Shown here: one piece after another, positions 49,875 to 61,530 of the stretch
Numbering within the stretch: the first letter of the stretch is position 1
How the letters are laid out: each line of letters begins with the position of its first letter
Source: Antitrichia curtipendula
Taxonomy: Eukaryota; Streptophyta; Bryopsida; Hypnales; Leucodontaceae
Assembly: GCA_951230915.1 (NCBI GenBank)
Contig: OX579638.1
Coordinates: 27,732,696 to 27,796,695 of the forward strand
Length of the DNA stretch: 64,000 nucleotides
Direction of reading: 5' to 3'
Notes under the pieces: generated by a model
What the model was told of the DNA's origin: nothing
The model's database searches: none
The model's input: only the letters and a program-made list of their open reading frames with translations
Program-made: the position numbers and the translations under genes

Positions 49875-50049
49875 CACTACAAGAGAAAGGGGTGTTTTAA
49901 GTAGTGTCCTAGACATCACGTCTTATAAGTAAGGTTTTAAGTAAAATTTTACTAAAAAGACAGTCTTTTTAGTAAATTTTTACTTAAAACCTTACTTATA
50001 AGACGTGATGTCTAGGACACTACTTAAAACACCCCTTTTTCTTGTAGTG
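49875..50049. mobile_element. CACTA-type foldback MITE with TAA target duplication, 175 bp
   Basis: It begins CACTACAAGAGAAAGGGGTG and ends CACCCCTTTTTCTTGTAGTG. The arms are nearly perfect inverted repeats meeting at a centre near 49960. TAA flanks both sides (49872-49874, 50050-50052), the 3-bp duplication expected of CACTA transposons. Its hairpin transcript could be a small-RNA source. Confidence 0.9.
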
Positions 50050-50052
50050 TAA

Positions 50053-51294
50053 AGATTATAGAAATTTTAGAATTCTAAATTGACATAATTCATTACATTA
50101 GAGTACAACAACTTACAAGTCTTATATGTCCAATCTAATGGTACTCTTGACAATTGATATAAGACAATTGGGAAATGAATGTGGAAACGACTACAAAATG
50201 ACTAGGAAGAGACTTAAAAAGCACTATGAAACAACTACAAAGCAATTGAGATACAACTAGGAAACAACTAGGAAACAATTATCATCATTTTACAATTGTA
50301 AGTGTATTCTAGTCATTTCCTAATCGTTTTTTGCTATTGTAGATAGACACGGTGGATTCCACATAGCATAGATTTGTCCAAATTGACAAATGTAATGAAT
50401 ATTGGATGAAAAATAATTCACATTCATTCTAATTTGAACTTTGTTACAACTCTTGTAATCTTATGTACACTTCCTTTTAGGACTACTTTGCGACTAAAAC
50501 ATTGTACTAATGATGTAAAACAATGACGTTAAACAATGACATAAGAATTTGGTGCAAATAGAGAGGACTATAGTTGCAAGATAGTTGTATAGGATACTTA
50601 GTCGCATTTTAGCTAGTTGTGGCGGACATGCTTTTCTTCTAGTGTAAGCTAAGAAAATGTGGAAATTGAAGTCAAGTTTTTGCTCAAAAAAATTCATATG
50701 TGAGTTTGAAGCCTTTGCTAAGAAGTTATAGACAAAGTTCATATAGGAATAAGGAGATATATTTACATATATATTTATTGTTTGCTCTATGTGCAAACTT
50801 TAACTATAACTTTTGAATGGAGGATTCAAATCACAAACAACTATTTGGAGCAAAATTTTGACTTTGATTTCCACATTCTCTAAGCTTAAAAAACATTGAA
50901 AGTGTTGTATTACTATGCTTAAATGAGGTCCAAAATTACACTTTGTTGACAATAACTTGCTTTTTGATATACAGTATTCCAAATGAGTTGTAATGCTTTC
51001 TAATCCCTTCACGCATATATACGCATTTGTAGAAAGTACTTTCTTTTTTCCCATTTTTAAAACTTTGTTTGGAGAATTATAATTGAGAATTATAATTGAA
51101 CATGTTAATATAGAAAGAAAATGATTTGTTACACATTAGAGCATCTCCATTGTTGTTCTTCAAATTTGCGCACCAATTGAACTTTCAAGGGCTCTCAAAT
51201 TGAAGATTAGGTAGGCATCTGACAAGTCCCTCACCATGTCTTTCCAAATGAACTTATGCTAAGATTTTTAAAAATTCATGTAGATTAAACCATT
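50053..51294. other. Gene-free DNA, possible CACTA subterminal region
   Basis: From 50165 to 50330, 'aaacaactaggaaacaa' and 'gaaacgactacaaaatgact' words recur. CATGCTTTTCTTCTAGTG at 50627-50644 has the form of an outward CACTA end followed by TAA. Its left partner was not found. ORFs at 50494-50796 and 50800-51054 show no domain. Confidence 0.35.
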
Positions 51295-52229
51295 TTAACC
51301 CTTAAAAGACCAAGCTATATTTTTTGGCAACATAGCAATTTTGGGCAGCTCACTACAAATGGAGTTTTTATCTTTCCTCTTTGAAATTTTCACACAACAT
51401 GGGGACAAGGTTTTTATTTAAGGCCCAACACTTTTCAAAACTTTTGACTACCTGGTTAAAAAGTTATTGTATGCTATGTAGTTTTCTTTCTCAACCAAGC
51501 AATCTGGGTAGATTAAAACAAATTATTTTTTTCAAAAAACAAAAATTTGAAATTGATTTTCTAGATTTATATTTATGTGGAAAGCTTTGAATCATTCCAT
51601 TTTGATAAATGAAATGAAAGTTATGAGGAGTTTTAGTTTGTAGGCAATTATGAAACTTCTGCTCTAAATCAAACTTTGGAGTCCTTTATTTAATTAAAAG
51701 AACTAATTTTTTGGAAAATAAATAACATCATAGGATGTAGATTGTTCATTACAACATTACAACCATTGGGACTAGCACTTTTCAATTCCATAACTAAATT
51801 TTCAACAATTTAGTATTTTGAATCATTCTCTACTTCTTTCTGTTTACTAATTTTTTCCTATATGTTGTACAATTCCAAATAATATGAATTTTTTCAAGCA
51901 TGTAACCAACTTGCCTTGAAAAATGAATCTAAAGAAGTACCACCATTTTTGAACATTTTTTCACACAAATGTGACCTCGTGAAGTGAAGCTGCCTAATTT
52001 TTTGCAAGGCCAAAAAAAGGATTTTTGCCACTTCAAATGCTAATATTTTGCAATTTCCATGGTGGAAATTTCTGAAATTTTTTCCACATATTTTAAACCA
52101 GCATACTACAAGATGCTACGATTACATGTGTCCCAAAATGGGATTTTTTCTAAAATTTGATATTTGTACTAGAAATGGCAATTTTCAAACGTTTTTGGTG
52201 AAAATATAGTCAAAAAACTTAAGGGTTAA
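51295..52229. mobile_element. TTAA-flanked TIR element, 935 bp
   Basis: The left end is TTAACCCTTAAAAGACCAAG; the right end AAACTTAAGGGTTAA finishes at 52229. The interior repeats family motifs (TTTTTGGCAACATAGCAATT near the left; GAAATGGCAATTTTCAAACG near the right). No transposase is visible. Confidence 0.6.
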
Positions 52230-55200
52230 ATCATCAAAACTAGTCAAGGGCATGTGGCTTTTCTCTGCTCCTCTGCATCAAGCTTTGCATGGACCATGAT
52301 ATTTTGATTTGCACTACCTACCTTTGACCAAGTTGAGTTGATTAACTCATTAATATTGTAACTGATAATAATTAAGGTGAAAACACCCTTGTATCTTGGG
52401 CACACCTATTAAAAGCATTTTAATTTGACGATAGATTGTCATTCAAAACGACATTTGATGCTCATAATATGATAAGGGGGTATTTGACGCCATGCATGGG
52501 GCACAATATGAATATGTCACAATGATTATTGAGCAAATTTGTTGATGATTAAGACCATATTAGAACCAGCTAAATGATTGCCACCGTGTCATTAAGGTAA
52601 CTAAGTCAAAAAAACATTGCTAGCACAAACTACCTCCAATTACTTGAAGACATATTATAATCAATTTGATACATTTAAAGGCTCCAACATGCCCCTATTT
52701 GGCTTTATATAGGTAATGAGTGGCATTGAACAAGGTTAGCAATAGATAGGGCTATGATGGATTTTAGTAATCTACATATTTTCTACTTTGAAAAATTATA
52801 GAGCTCACATCATGGGTGGTTCAAAAAATATGTGTATTTTTTAAATTCATAATATCCATTTGCTAATATGGAAAAATATTCCCTCCACAAAAGAAAACTT
52901 GCAATTATATTGAATTCCTTATTTTGAAGGTTTTAAGTATTTTCACCTTAAATTGTGATTATAACATCATGTTTGAAAAATAGACACACGTTTGAAAACC
53001 ATGAATTTATGTCAATAAATATCACTAATTATTCATATCATTACAATGTCATTACCACATTATCTACTAGTCTCCAAAATACAAATTATTTAGATGAATA
53101 ATATATCAATTTCAAAGCATGCCTTCGTGGTTCAAGAAGTGGTTTTTGAAAATGATATTCATAAGAATTATTTTTATTTATTTATTAATAAAAGTAGATT
53201 AGATTTTTACAATTATAAATGTATTGCAATGAAATCTTATTCAGAAATTGTCAATAGTTAGGATTTAATTAATAAAAAAAAGGCTTTTCAACTTCAATTA
53301 ACAAATTATATATGTAACTATATATATGCATATGTGTATTGATTACAGAAAGTATACATTTAATTGCAAATACATAATTTATAATTCAAAATCTACAATT
53401 TATGCGTACAAGTTAATACAAAATTATTTTTTGAAATTGATGGGTATTGGCATGGTATGGTGCACTAATTTTAATGTTGCAATGCACTATTTTCATTGTT
53501 TGTAAGAATTTTTAGATTTTTAGATTTTCAAAACATCACCCACTAAATTGCGACTTATCAATTTGTAAGAAAAAAGGTCTACATAGAATATTATATCATT
53601 TACTTAAGAAAAATTGAGAAAGTAAAATTAAATGTAAATGAATACTTTAGTAAAAGACCAATGCACTATCACACAACATCAATGTAATCAAAATTTCAAA
53701 AAAAAGAAAAGTTGTTTGTACATGAAATCTAGAGTTCTGAATTTTTCTAATAAATAAATATGTGAAACCATCAAATATTTTTATTTTTATTTTTAGATAA
53801 TTATCTTTTATATCAACTCATTTTTAGTGATTTGTGGTTTCTCCCTCTTAACCCCTAAAGGACCATCATGTTTAAAGACCCCAAACTACTTCAAAATACT
53901 TGTCCTCAAAACAAGGTTAAAATCTTCATCAATATTTATCTTTCAACAAAACCAACTGTATGATCTTTTAGTTAACTTCTTGAAGTATATTGTCCCAAAA
54001 TTTTAAAGTGAATATCCCCACCGATTGCAAGTTCAATATGCCTAAACTTCAAAATGTAGTCATTTCTAGTCCTTCCAAAAGGTGAAGTTTTGTCTTTCAA
54101 CATTTTTAGAAAAAAACATGTATGTCCTATAACTTGTGCATGTTAGTAAGACTAGCCAAACTACCTACACTTGACTCTTTATAATTCATCTAGGTATACA
54201 ATCAACATTGCTATACATACATAGAAAAGAACTGATTGACAACATAGGTGATTGTATCGACCTATTTAGCAAAAGGTGATGCATCAATGTCTACCAAAAT
54301 AAAGTCTATTGATGAAGTTTTGTATCAACTTTAGAATGAAAAACAACCCAAGATGGTATCACTTGTCCGCAGTGACTTAGTTTATTAATCTTTACTTTAG
54401 TCATTTGTATCCTAAATGACTAATAATGCAATCATAAATGCAATCATGGATAACTATTTTTCTACTGTCTAGTGGATGACCAATAAATGTCGAAATATCA
54501 ACTTCTCTAATATTCAACTACAATCTTATTTTTTTATATCATTTTTTTTGTCTCCAAGATATACAATTATATATCTATTGTACATTTGAGGTTGCCCTTA
54601 CGAGGTTGGAAGCTCATCATTGATTGTTTGTTTGAACAAAATTCATGATGTCCATATAAAGAAGATTCTTAAGTTTAGAATATCCTACAAGGACCAAAAA
54701 TGTCATTTAAGGATTAAAAAAATTGAAGTTAGAATTGAAAGTATCCTACATTTAATGTTCACTATCAATACATCAATAATTCTAATATAATTTGTTGTCT
54801 TAGAGGACACTTTTAGAGTCAAAGAGTCTAGTACACCACACAGCCGTCCGCACTTTGTGGGATAAGTTATAAGCATCCACAAAATCATTCTACTTTCATA
54901 AAGATGATTGGTTTCCACCTAAACATATGCCATAGATAAAAAAAACCAATCAAATTTTTGCAAACCTAATTACAAAAGAAGATGAAGACAACATAGACAT
55001 TGCATATAAATTCCTCAGCATTAATAAATGGATAGAAAATTGAAACATATACTATAAACTATCAAATACATTATGGGAAACCATATCATCTTAGACAAAC
55101 AAATAATACACCTCCTCAAATTCTATTAAGGATAACACATGGGATATGCAAGTAAATACATATTTTGCCAAACAAATTTTCTACAACCACTTGTTCTTTA

Positions 55201-56828
55201 TGCAATCTAAACCAATTAGATACATGTATACGTGTACTATTATAGTGCATAGAACCATATATAAAGTACTAAGTACAAACAGTCCTAAGAAAATACTTAC
55301 AAGTTACAAAAACTATTCCTATCACATACATCCATGTAATGCTACACTTTAATGAATGCAAGAAAATTTGAAGAAAAAACACTAGACAAAACTTTCCCCT
55401 CTTGCTTATATCCATGTATATGTTACACTAAAGATAATTTAATTCAATTTCCAAATTCATTAAAATTTTGAAATTCAATAACTTTTACACAGTAGGTCCA
55501 AATGCCACGAAACAAAGACCGTGCATATACCCCTCCTTGTCAAGAGCTTTTTAACATTATCAAGAATGCCACCAGACACCTTAAGATTTCTTAGATCTCA
55601 GCATATCAAACAAACATCCTAATTTAAGGTGTAGACTAGTTTGGCATTTGTCGTTGCCACAATCAAAAGTAAAATTAAATTAATTTTCTAATAATTTGAC
55701 TCATAAAACTTTGAAAATCAATAACTTTCACACTGTAGGTTCAAAAGCCACATAACTGAGCCTATACACTCCTCCTTACAAAGACCTTAGAGACAGTAAC
55801 TGGGAATGTACAATTTAAGAGATCCTACCGTAACAAACAAAACAAACAAATAATCTAATAGTATAGTTGTGTGCCGTTGGTCCAATTTTTGTGTTGATTT
55901 AGTCATGATTTAAAAAAAATCACATTTTAAATAATTATCTATAGTTTAATATTAAAAAATTGAAGTTGTTTGTTTAAATGTTTAAAAAATGGGATCCATG
56001 GTGATTTAATGTTAAAAGAAGGTTTTGTAGAGTTATACTTAGGTAAAAAACAATTTAAGAAATGATTTCCATTTTGTAGGTTGTAAAATTTACCTAATTG
56101 AAAAAATATCAAAAAAGGTAGGGTTTGAACATTAGGGAGGCAATTTGCTAGGTTTGTTGTATTAGATTGTCACCTATCAATTCATAATAACCTATTGATT
56201 TCTTTTCACTCATGTAAATCATTATTTCTATGTCACTTTGACTTTACAATTTTAATTGTCTATTACAACGACATTCCTTTCTTATTATTTTATTTTATTT
56301 TATTTTATTTTTTATTATTTTTTATTAATTTTTGTCTAGGCTCAAGTCTAATATTCTTAATTTTTTATCTCCAAATTATATCTTTCACAATTGATTATCT
56401 CACTTCAAATTATACACACACATCAATTACACACCACAATTGACACACATTTCAAAATCCAAAGCATATGGATTCCATTAATTCCAATTGTTTTATACAC
56501 CCACATTCACTCAAAAACTCCAGAACTCCAATCCTATACTAAAATTTACTTCCTTCTTCCAAGGAAGGAGCTCTAACATCACCCGCATGGAAAAACTAAA
56601 TTCAAATTAGCTTCCTTATAGTTCATATAGCTAGAAAATTGATTAAAAGAATACAACTATTTGCTTCATACCCATTGGTACCTCAACTACAGTTATCTAC
56701 CAATTAATAACTACAGTGCATTCACACTGCTAAGTCCAATCCAAATTGGTAATTCAAAACATTTTAGCAAAATTTATCAAATTGGACACTTATTGTATAA
56801 TTGTACTGTCTACACATTTGTAGAATTT
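52230..56828. other. AT-rich gene-free DNA
   Basis: A left end of the TTAA family (TTAACCCCTAAAGGACCATC) lies at 53848 without a found partner, and a solo AAGGTGAAAACACCC end near 52374. Two related stretches (about 55460-55610 and 55690-55840) share 'aactttcacactgtaggttcaaa' and 'cctccttaca' phrases, suggesting an old direct duplication. No gene is seen. Confidence 0.45.
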
Positions 56829-57017
56829 TTATATTAGAACTTTTGAACATCCAATGTTAATTGTTTTTGATACATATTCAAAAAGTAGCACTTTTAACAA
56901 ATGGATGGATGTTGTCCAAGAAAGTACACCATACAGTTGACCATGGAAGAATACCAAGGGTCGCAAATCTACACCTACATTTTTAACAGATTGACCTTGA
57001 GATTTGTTGATTGTCAT

Positions 57018-57913
57018 AGCCTCCGGAGGGCCGCCAGAAAGTGACCAAACTAGGCTATAAAAAAGTCAGTCTGACAATCACAAAAGTGGCCAAAGTGAGT
57101 AGTCAGACCAGTTGACTTTCGCAAAAATAGTCAAGCCATGACTATTTTCACGAAAAAAAATGTATCTGCAGTTTGTTTGTTTTTAAACACTTGAACCATT
57201 GTATCTAGAGTTTTTAACATTACAAACAATGTTTAAACTTAATTTTTTTTCAATGAAGTCAAATTAAATCCAAGTAGGCCAAATTTTGTGGATTGATTGC
57301 ATTTAGTTTGACTTCATTGGAAAAAAAGTTTCTAATAAGCCAAATTGAATGGCTATTGAAGCTATTTGCCATTGGCAACTAGTTTCAATAGCCACTTAAT
57401 TTGTCTTATTAGAAACAAAAATGAACTTGATTTGTGAGATACAAGATGAGAAGAGGAGGTCTTTATAGAATTGGGCTTGTGGTAGAGTTCACAACCCATG
57501 TGGGATATGTATCTTCACTCATTGTCAATTGTGGACTCTACCACAAGCCCAATTCCATAAAGACTTCTTTTTTTCATCTTGTAACTTACAAATTATCAAT
57601 GAAGTTAGTCCTTTACACATCTACCCACCTACCCCAAAAAAATGTGGATGATGGTCATTGGATAATTTGGGGACATTTTTTTATTTTGACATAATTTATT
57701 GTTCAATATAAAGTGTTAAAAAATCATGATTAAGTACATTACAATACCTTAACCCTAATTTTTTAGTCCTTTGTTTCCACATTTAAAAACATTGCCGAGA
57801 TTTGACAATAGAATTTCAGGTGGGCACGAATAGGAAAAAAAATCATGTGTCAGCAAAAACTAAACTAAATTGCAAGGTCCTCGGAGGGTTGTGGAGCGGC
57901 CCTCTAGAGGCCC
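57018..57913. mobile_element. GC-tipped TIR element inserted in the Helitron helicase
   Basis: The left end AGCCTCCGGAGGGCCGCC and the right end GAGCGGCCCTCTAGAGGCCC form an inverted pair, similar to the tips of the element at 44081-44396. It sits exactly where helicase homology stops (57017) and shortly before it resumes (about 57920). Inside lie nested hairpins at 57250-57320, 57328-57416 and 57442-57581. Helicase sequence equal to several hundred bases is missing at the site, so insertion came with or after deletion. Confidence 0.65.
57442..57581. repeat. Long perfect-stem inverted repeat
   Basis: CAAGATGAGAAGAGGAGGTC on the left pairs with the tail ending TTTTTTTCATCTTG. The inner arm GAATTGGGCTTGTGGTAGAG pairs with CTCTACCACAAGCCCAATTC. 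The loop is about 35 bp. It could fold into a strong hairpin or be a nested MITE. Confidence 0.85.
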
Positions 57914-59192
57914 CAAATTTTACCTAATGTCACTTCCAAAAATGCTTTTATTGTTATTGTCATGAATGGCAAGCAATGTACAATTGATTGCTTTGGGACA
58001 TTGATGGTATTGCATGGGGATTTCATCCCAAATGATCAATGATGCCTTGCAAAGAAGATCTATGTTTTTGATCAATCGCACATATTGAATCTTTGTTAAT
58101 TTCAACTGGAAGCATGGAGGTTGAAAAGGATGCTTGTCCACCATCAAGAAGAAGTGCAACAATACTAGATGATACTACACATATTTCAATCTTCTTTTCT
58201 CTTTAAAGTTTTGTTGTAATTTTGTTATATACAAATGTTTTTCCTATTCTAACTAGTCCATCAAGTAAAAATGTCCTTCTACTATGTTCATTCACCAATA
58301 TTATGACTTCTTGATAAACAATAGTTTGCTCTGCATTTGCTTTAGATACATGTTCATAGATGATAGTCATAAGATCATCTTGATTCTAGTCACATTATTC
58401 AACAATCAAAGGATTGGGAGAATGCGGATTTTAAGCAATTATTGATTGTGGTACTCTTGGTATGTTGGCCAAAGATTTACGATATTCGGTTCTTAAAATC
58501 TCATTAGTAAGAAACAACCCGTTATCAAATACTTCATGTTCACTAGGATCCTCTAGTTGTTATTGTATTTGTAGCTGATGTCTAAGATCAACACAGAATT
58601 GATGTTGAAATGGTTGCCACATATTTGTAGGTTCATTTGGCAAGCAATGAAAGAATAATGTGACAAATAAAGCCCAAAGTTGCTATCCCGACCACATGAC
58701 AAAAGTTTCTTGTAAACATAAAAACCATTGTCCATCATTTTCAAACAATCTTCTTACTAAATATGCCTCTTTAAATGTATTGTAAAGATGACCATCTATT
58801 GTTTATAGGTCCTCGTATGATATTGGTCCAAGTACAATTGTCAGAAGTAAACATAGATAGTACCGTTCTCTAACAATTGGATTAGGAAAGTAAAGCCTTC
58901 CCAATACAAAATTAGCTCGTCTAAGATTCCATTCTATTGTAGTTTTCTTCCACGCATATATAGTGCTGAGGAAACTTTAAATATGTATATTGTTGAGCAT
59001 TTGCATCTATAGCACATCTTGTAAAAAAAAATCATTGTGGTAGTCTCATGTTTTGCTCTTTAAATTTTTTTTGTAGCATCATCCTTAGGATTGAAGATTC
59101 TATGCATCATTGGTAAATGTAGAGCAAGTCGTATTACATTTGGACGTTCTTCATGCATATCTAGTGCAAAAAAAATTATCATTAGATGTTTT

Positions 59193-59425
59193 TGGGGGGT
59201 CTGGAGGGCCGTTTTGGGCTTGTTCCCGGCGTTGTTTCCATGGCAATAAAAGAATGGCCGTTGTTAGAAATTTGTTTTTGAAAAAAAAAATTGAGAATTT
59301 GAATTTTTTTTATATGATGTGGTAGTCCCTCTGCCATGTCACGCAGCTGCTACGACTTAATTCCAGACAGTTCCAAAGTCTGGGAACCCTAGGAAACTTG
59401 CAGCCCTCTACAGGGGTTGAAAATC
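59193..59425. mobile_element. GC-rich element related to the 22 kb core, inside the Helitron
   Basis: It begins GGGGTCTGGAGGGCCGTTTT and ends CAGCCCTCTACAGGGGTTGA. In between lie a poly-A tract, GATGTGG...CCATGTCACGCAGCTGC and CCAGACAGTTCC...TCTGGGAACCC. The order matches 22270-22545 throughout. It interrupts Helitron coding homology. Confidence 0.7.
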
Positions 59426-61235
59426 ATGTAATGACAGCTTCAAGGGCATTAATGTATTGAGCATCTAGCATTAAATGAGATTTTAGGATTGTAAGGGGTT
59501 GTAGGTTCCCGGATTGTTGGGATTTGGGAATTGCGCCAAAGCAACTCCAAATCAACAATTTAGTGAACTATTGCCATATCAAATAATAATAATTATTTAT
59601 TTTTAAATATTTTTTTATTATTTTATTATTTTATTACATTCAATAATTTTAAATTTTTATTGTTTTTTATTTTTATTTTTATTTATTTTAATTCTAGACA
59701 ACATTGGTTGGTTCCCAACATTGGGATCAATCTTGAAACAACCCTTTAATGGAGTTGAAAAACATCTAGTGATATTGGTCTACCTCAATAGATTCACAAC
59801 CAAAGCGCATAGTCTTAAGATTATGACCTTTGTAAATATATTTCACTGCACAAGTTAAAGCGTAAACTTCAATGTTGATGTGACAACCATATTTTCAAGA
59901 CAAATATGGATTGTAAGGTACAAAATTCCAATTATCAACCAAAATGCCACTTGCCTCATTACCCTCATAACAACGACCAATGTTGTTCCTTCTGCAATAC
60001 AATGGATAATTATGCATCGACATCTATGGAGGTCAAATCTTGAATGGCTTCTATAATTCTATTATAAAAAATATGTTGAGATGTTTAAAGTAGCGAGTAA
60101 TTACTATAAAATCTTGGAAAATCTCACACATGTGGCAAGCACTATCTGAAAATGTTGAAGGCAATATGACATGCCGACCAAGATTTTTAAGGTCTATTTC
60201 TTAGTTGGCAATGTCTCCAATTGTATCAGCAGGTCCCTGATACACATCTGTTGATAATATACCTTGATTTGTTTATATCCATTGCAAGCAAGCTTATTTT
60301 GTGATTGCCCATTCATCAACAATGAACTCGTGGAAATAATCTATATAAGAAATAATCTCTTATATTAGCATGAAGGATGTTTGGATGCCAACCAAGTTCT
60401 TTATAAGGAAATAACAACATATAATGCAAGGGCAAAAATGTGGTATGATATTCACTAATGCAGTGAAGCACACCCACACGTAAATGTATGACAATGTCAC
60501 GAGTTGCATTTAAAATATTGTCATCTCCTAGCAAAATCAAAGCTACCGCATTAGTTTGTAGAAGATTGTAGCATTTAAATTTTTCTACCAAATTCAAAAT
60601 ATAGATGTATCATCAAATCTAGGATGTTATTGCCATTTTCATGATCTTCGTGTAGAATATTGTATGCTTGTTTGATGAGTGGAACAAAGTTATTGTATTC
60701 TATTAACATTTGTTGCAATGCCAACATTGTCTTAAGGCGCACTTGTTTGTTTCTTTGTCTTTGTGCTTCAATTGCTTCATCAAGATCATAGATATATAGT
60801 TGAGTAAACATCGGTATTTGGTTTGGTTTAGGTAGAAGAGTGCCACACCTATGAGTCAATCTTCCATGAATGTAAAAGCAATAGGGTCCTCAACTTAAGA
60901 TATAATCTCTATTAATACTCACCAAAATAAAAACAAATGCATTGTTGTAACATTGTACCTGCTCATGGAATTCTATGGCTTGTGGACTAACTTCTGTAAA
61001 TAAATGTGATAATGGAGCTGGCGGTTCTCCAAGCCTTGGTAGAATAATTTTGCCTTTATGACAACATGTTCCAAAAAATGGCATGCATTGGTAGTTTGGT
61101 ACCAACAAAATTTTTATCTTCAATCCAATGCAAGGCACCACAATGGCGACAAATTACATTCATATCACCAAGATTATGATGCATTCCTATTTCAATTATT
61201 GGAACTTGTTGCCTAACTTGATATGTAGTTTGATT

Positions 61236-61530
61236 TCATAACCTTTGGGACTTTTCTTCAATAGAAACTGAAGCCCTTACACCACATGTGGTGCTTGATA
61301 AGCAGCTTAAGTTCTCAACCTTTCTTCTACCTAAGCCGAAGACTCTATAGACCACACGTTGATTACATAATCTGCTTGAGTTTTCAACCTCTCTTTTGTT
61401 CAAGTTGAAGACTCTACAACTCTCATAGCAACCACATCTTGTGCTTGATAAGCAGCTTGAACTCTCAACTTCTTTTCTGCCTAAGTCAAAGATTCTCTTT
61501 CCTAGCTCTTGAAACACAATCTCTTACTCA
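61236..61530 (-). repeat. ~87-bp coding-type tandem repeats at the Helitron N-terminal side
   Basis: Three diverged units encode variants of VFNLGRRKVENLSCLSSTTCG on the minus strand (around 61270-61340, 61360-61430, 61440-61505). They lie just upstream of the zinc region of the Helitron protein. Plant Helitron proteins often begin with tandem repeats, so this is probably the degraded N-terminus. Confidence 0.6.

Larger units (their letters stand above)
56829..61141 (-). pseudogene. Helitron Rep/helicase pseudogene, interrupted
   Basis: Read on the minus strand from 61141, pieces follow the order of plant Helitron proteins: CRHCGALHW zinc region and CCHKGKIILPRLGEPPAP (about 61170-60950), LYIYDLDEAIEAQRQRNK (60800), TTFLPLHYMLLFPYKELGWH (60430), YQGPADTIGDIAN and ROV-type Rep sequence (60250-60100), GRCYEGNEASGILVDNW (59990-59930), KYIYKGHN (59830), QLWALFVTLFFHCLPNEP (58680), EDPSEHEVFDNGLF (58550), a Walker A relic IGKTFVYNKI (58230), SLIIWDEIPMQ (58040), and the C-terminal MTINKSQGQSVK (57017). 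Frameshifts, stops and a missing middle of the helicase show that it is dead. Helitrons move by rolling-circle replication with an HUH nuclease and PIF1-like helicase. The exact Helitron ends were not found. Confidence 0.88.

Noticed and set aside
48422..50644. One large CACTA element from the TTCTTATAGTG site to the CTTCTAGTG site
   Set aside because: Both sequences are right-hand (outward GTG) ends with different inner sequence, so they cannot be the two ends of one element; no matching left end was found.
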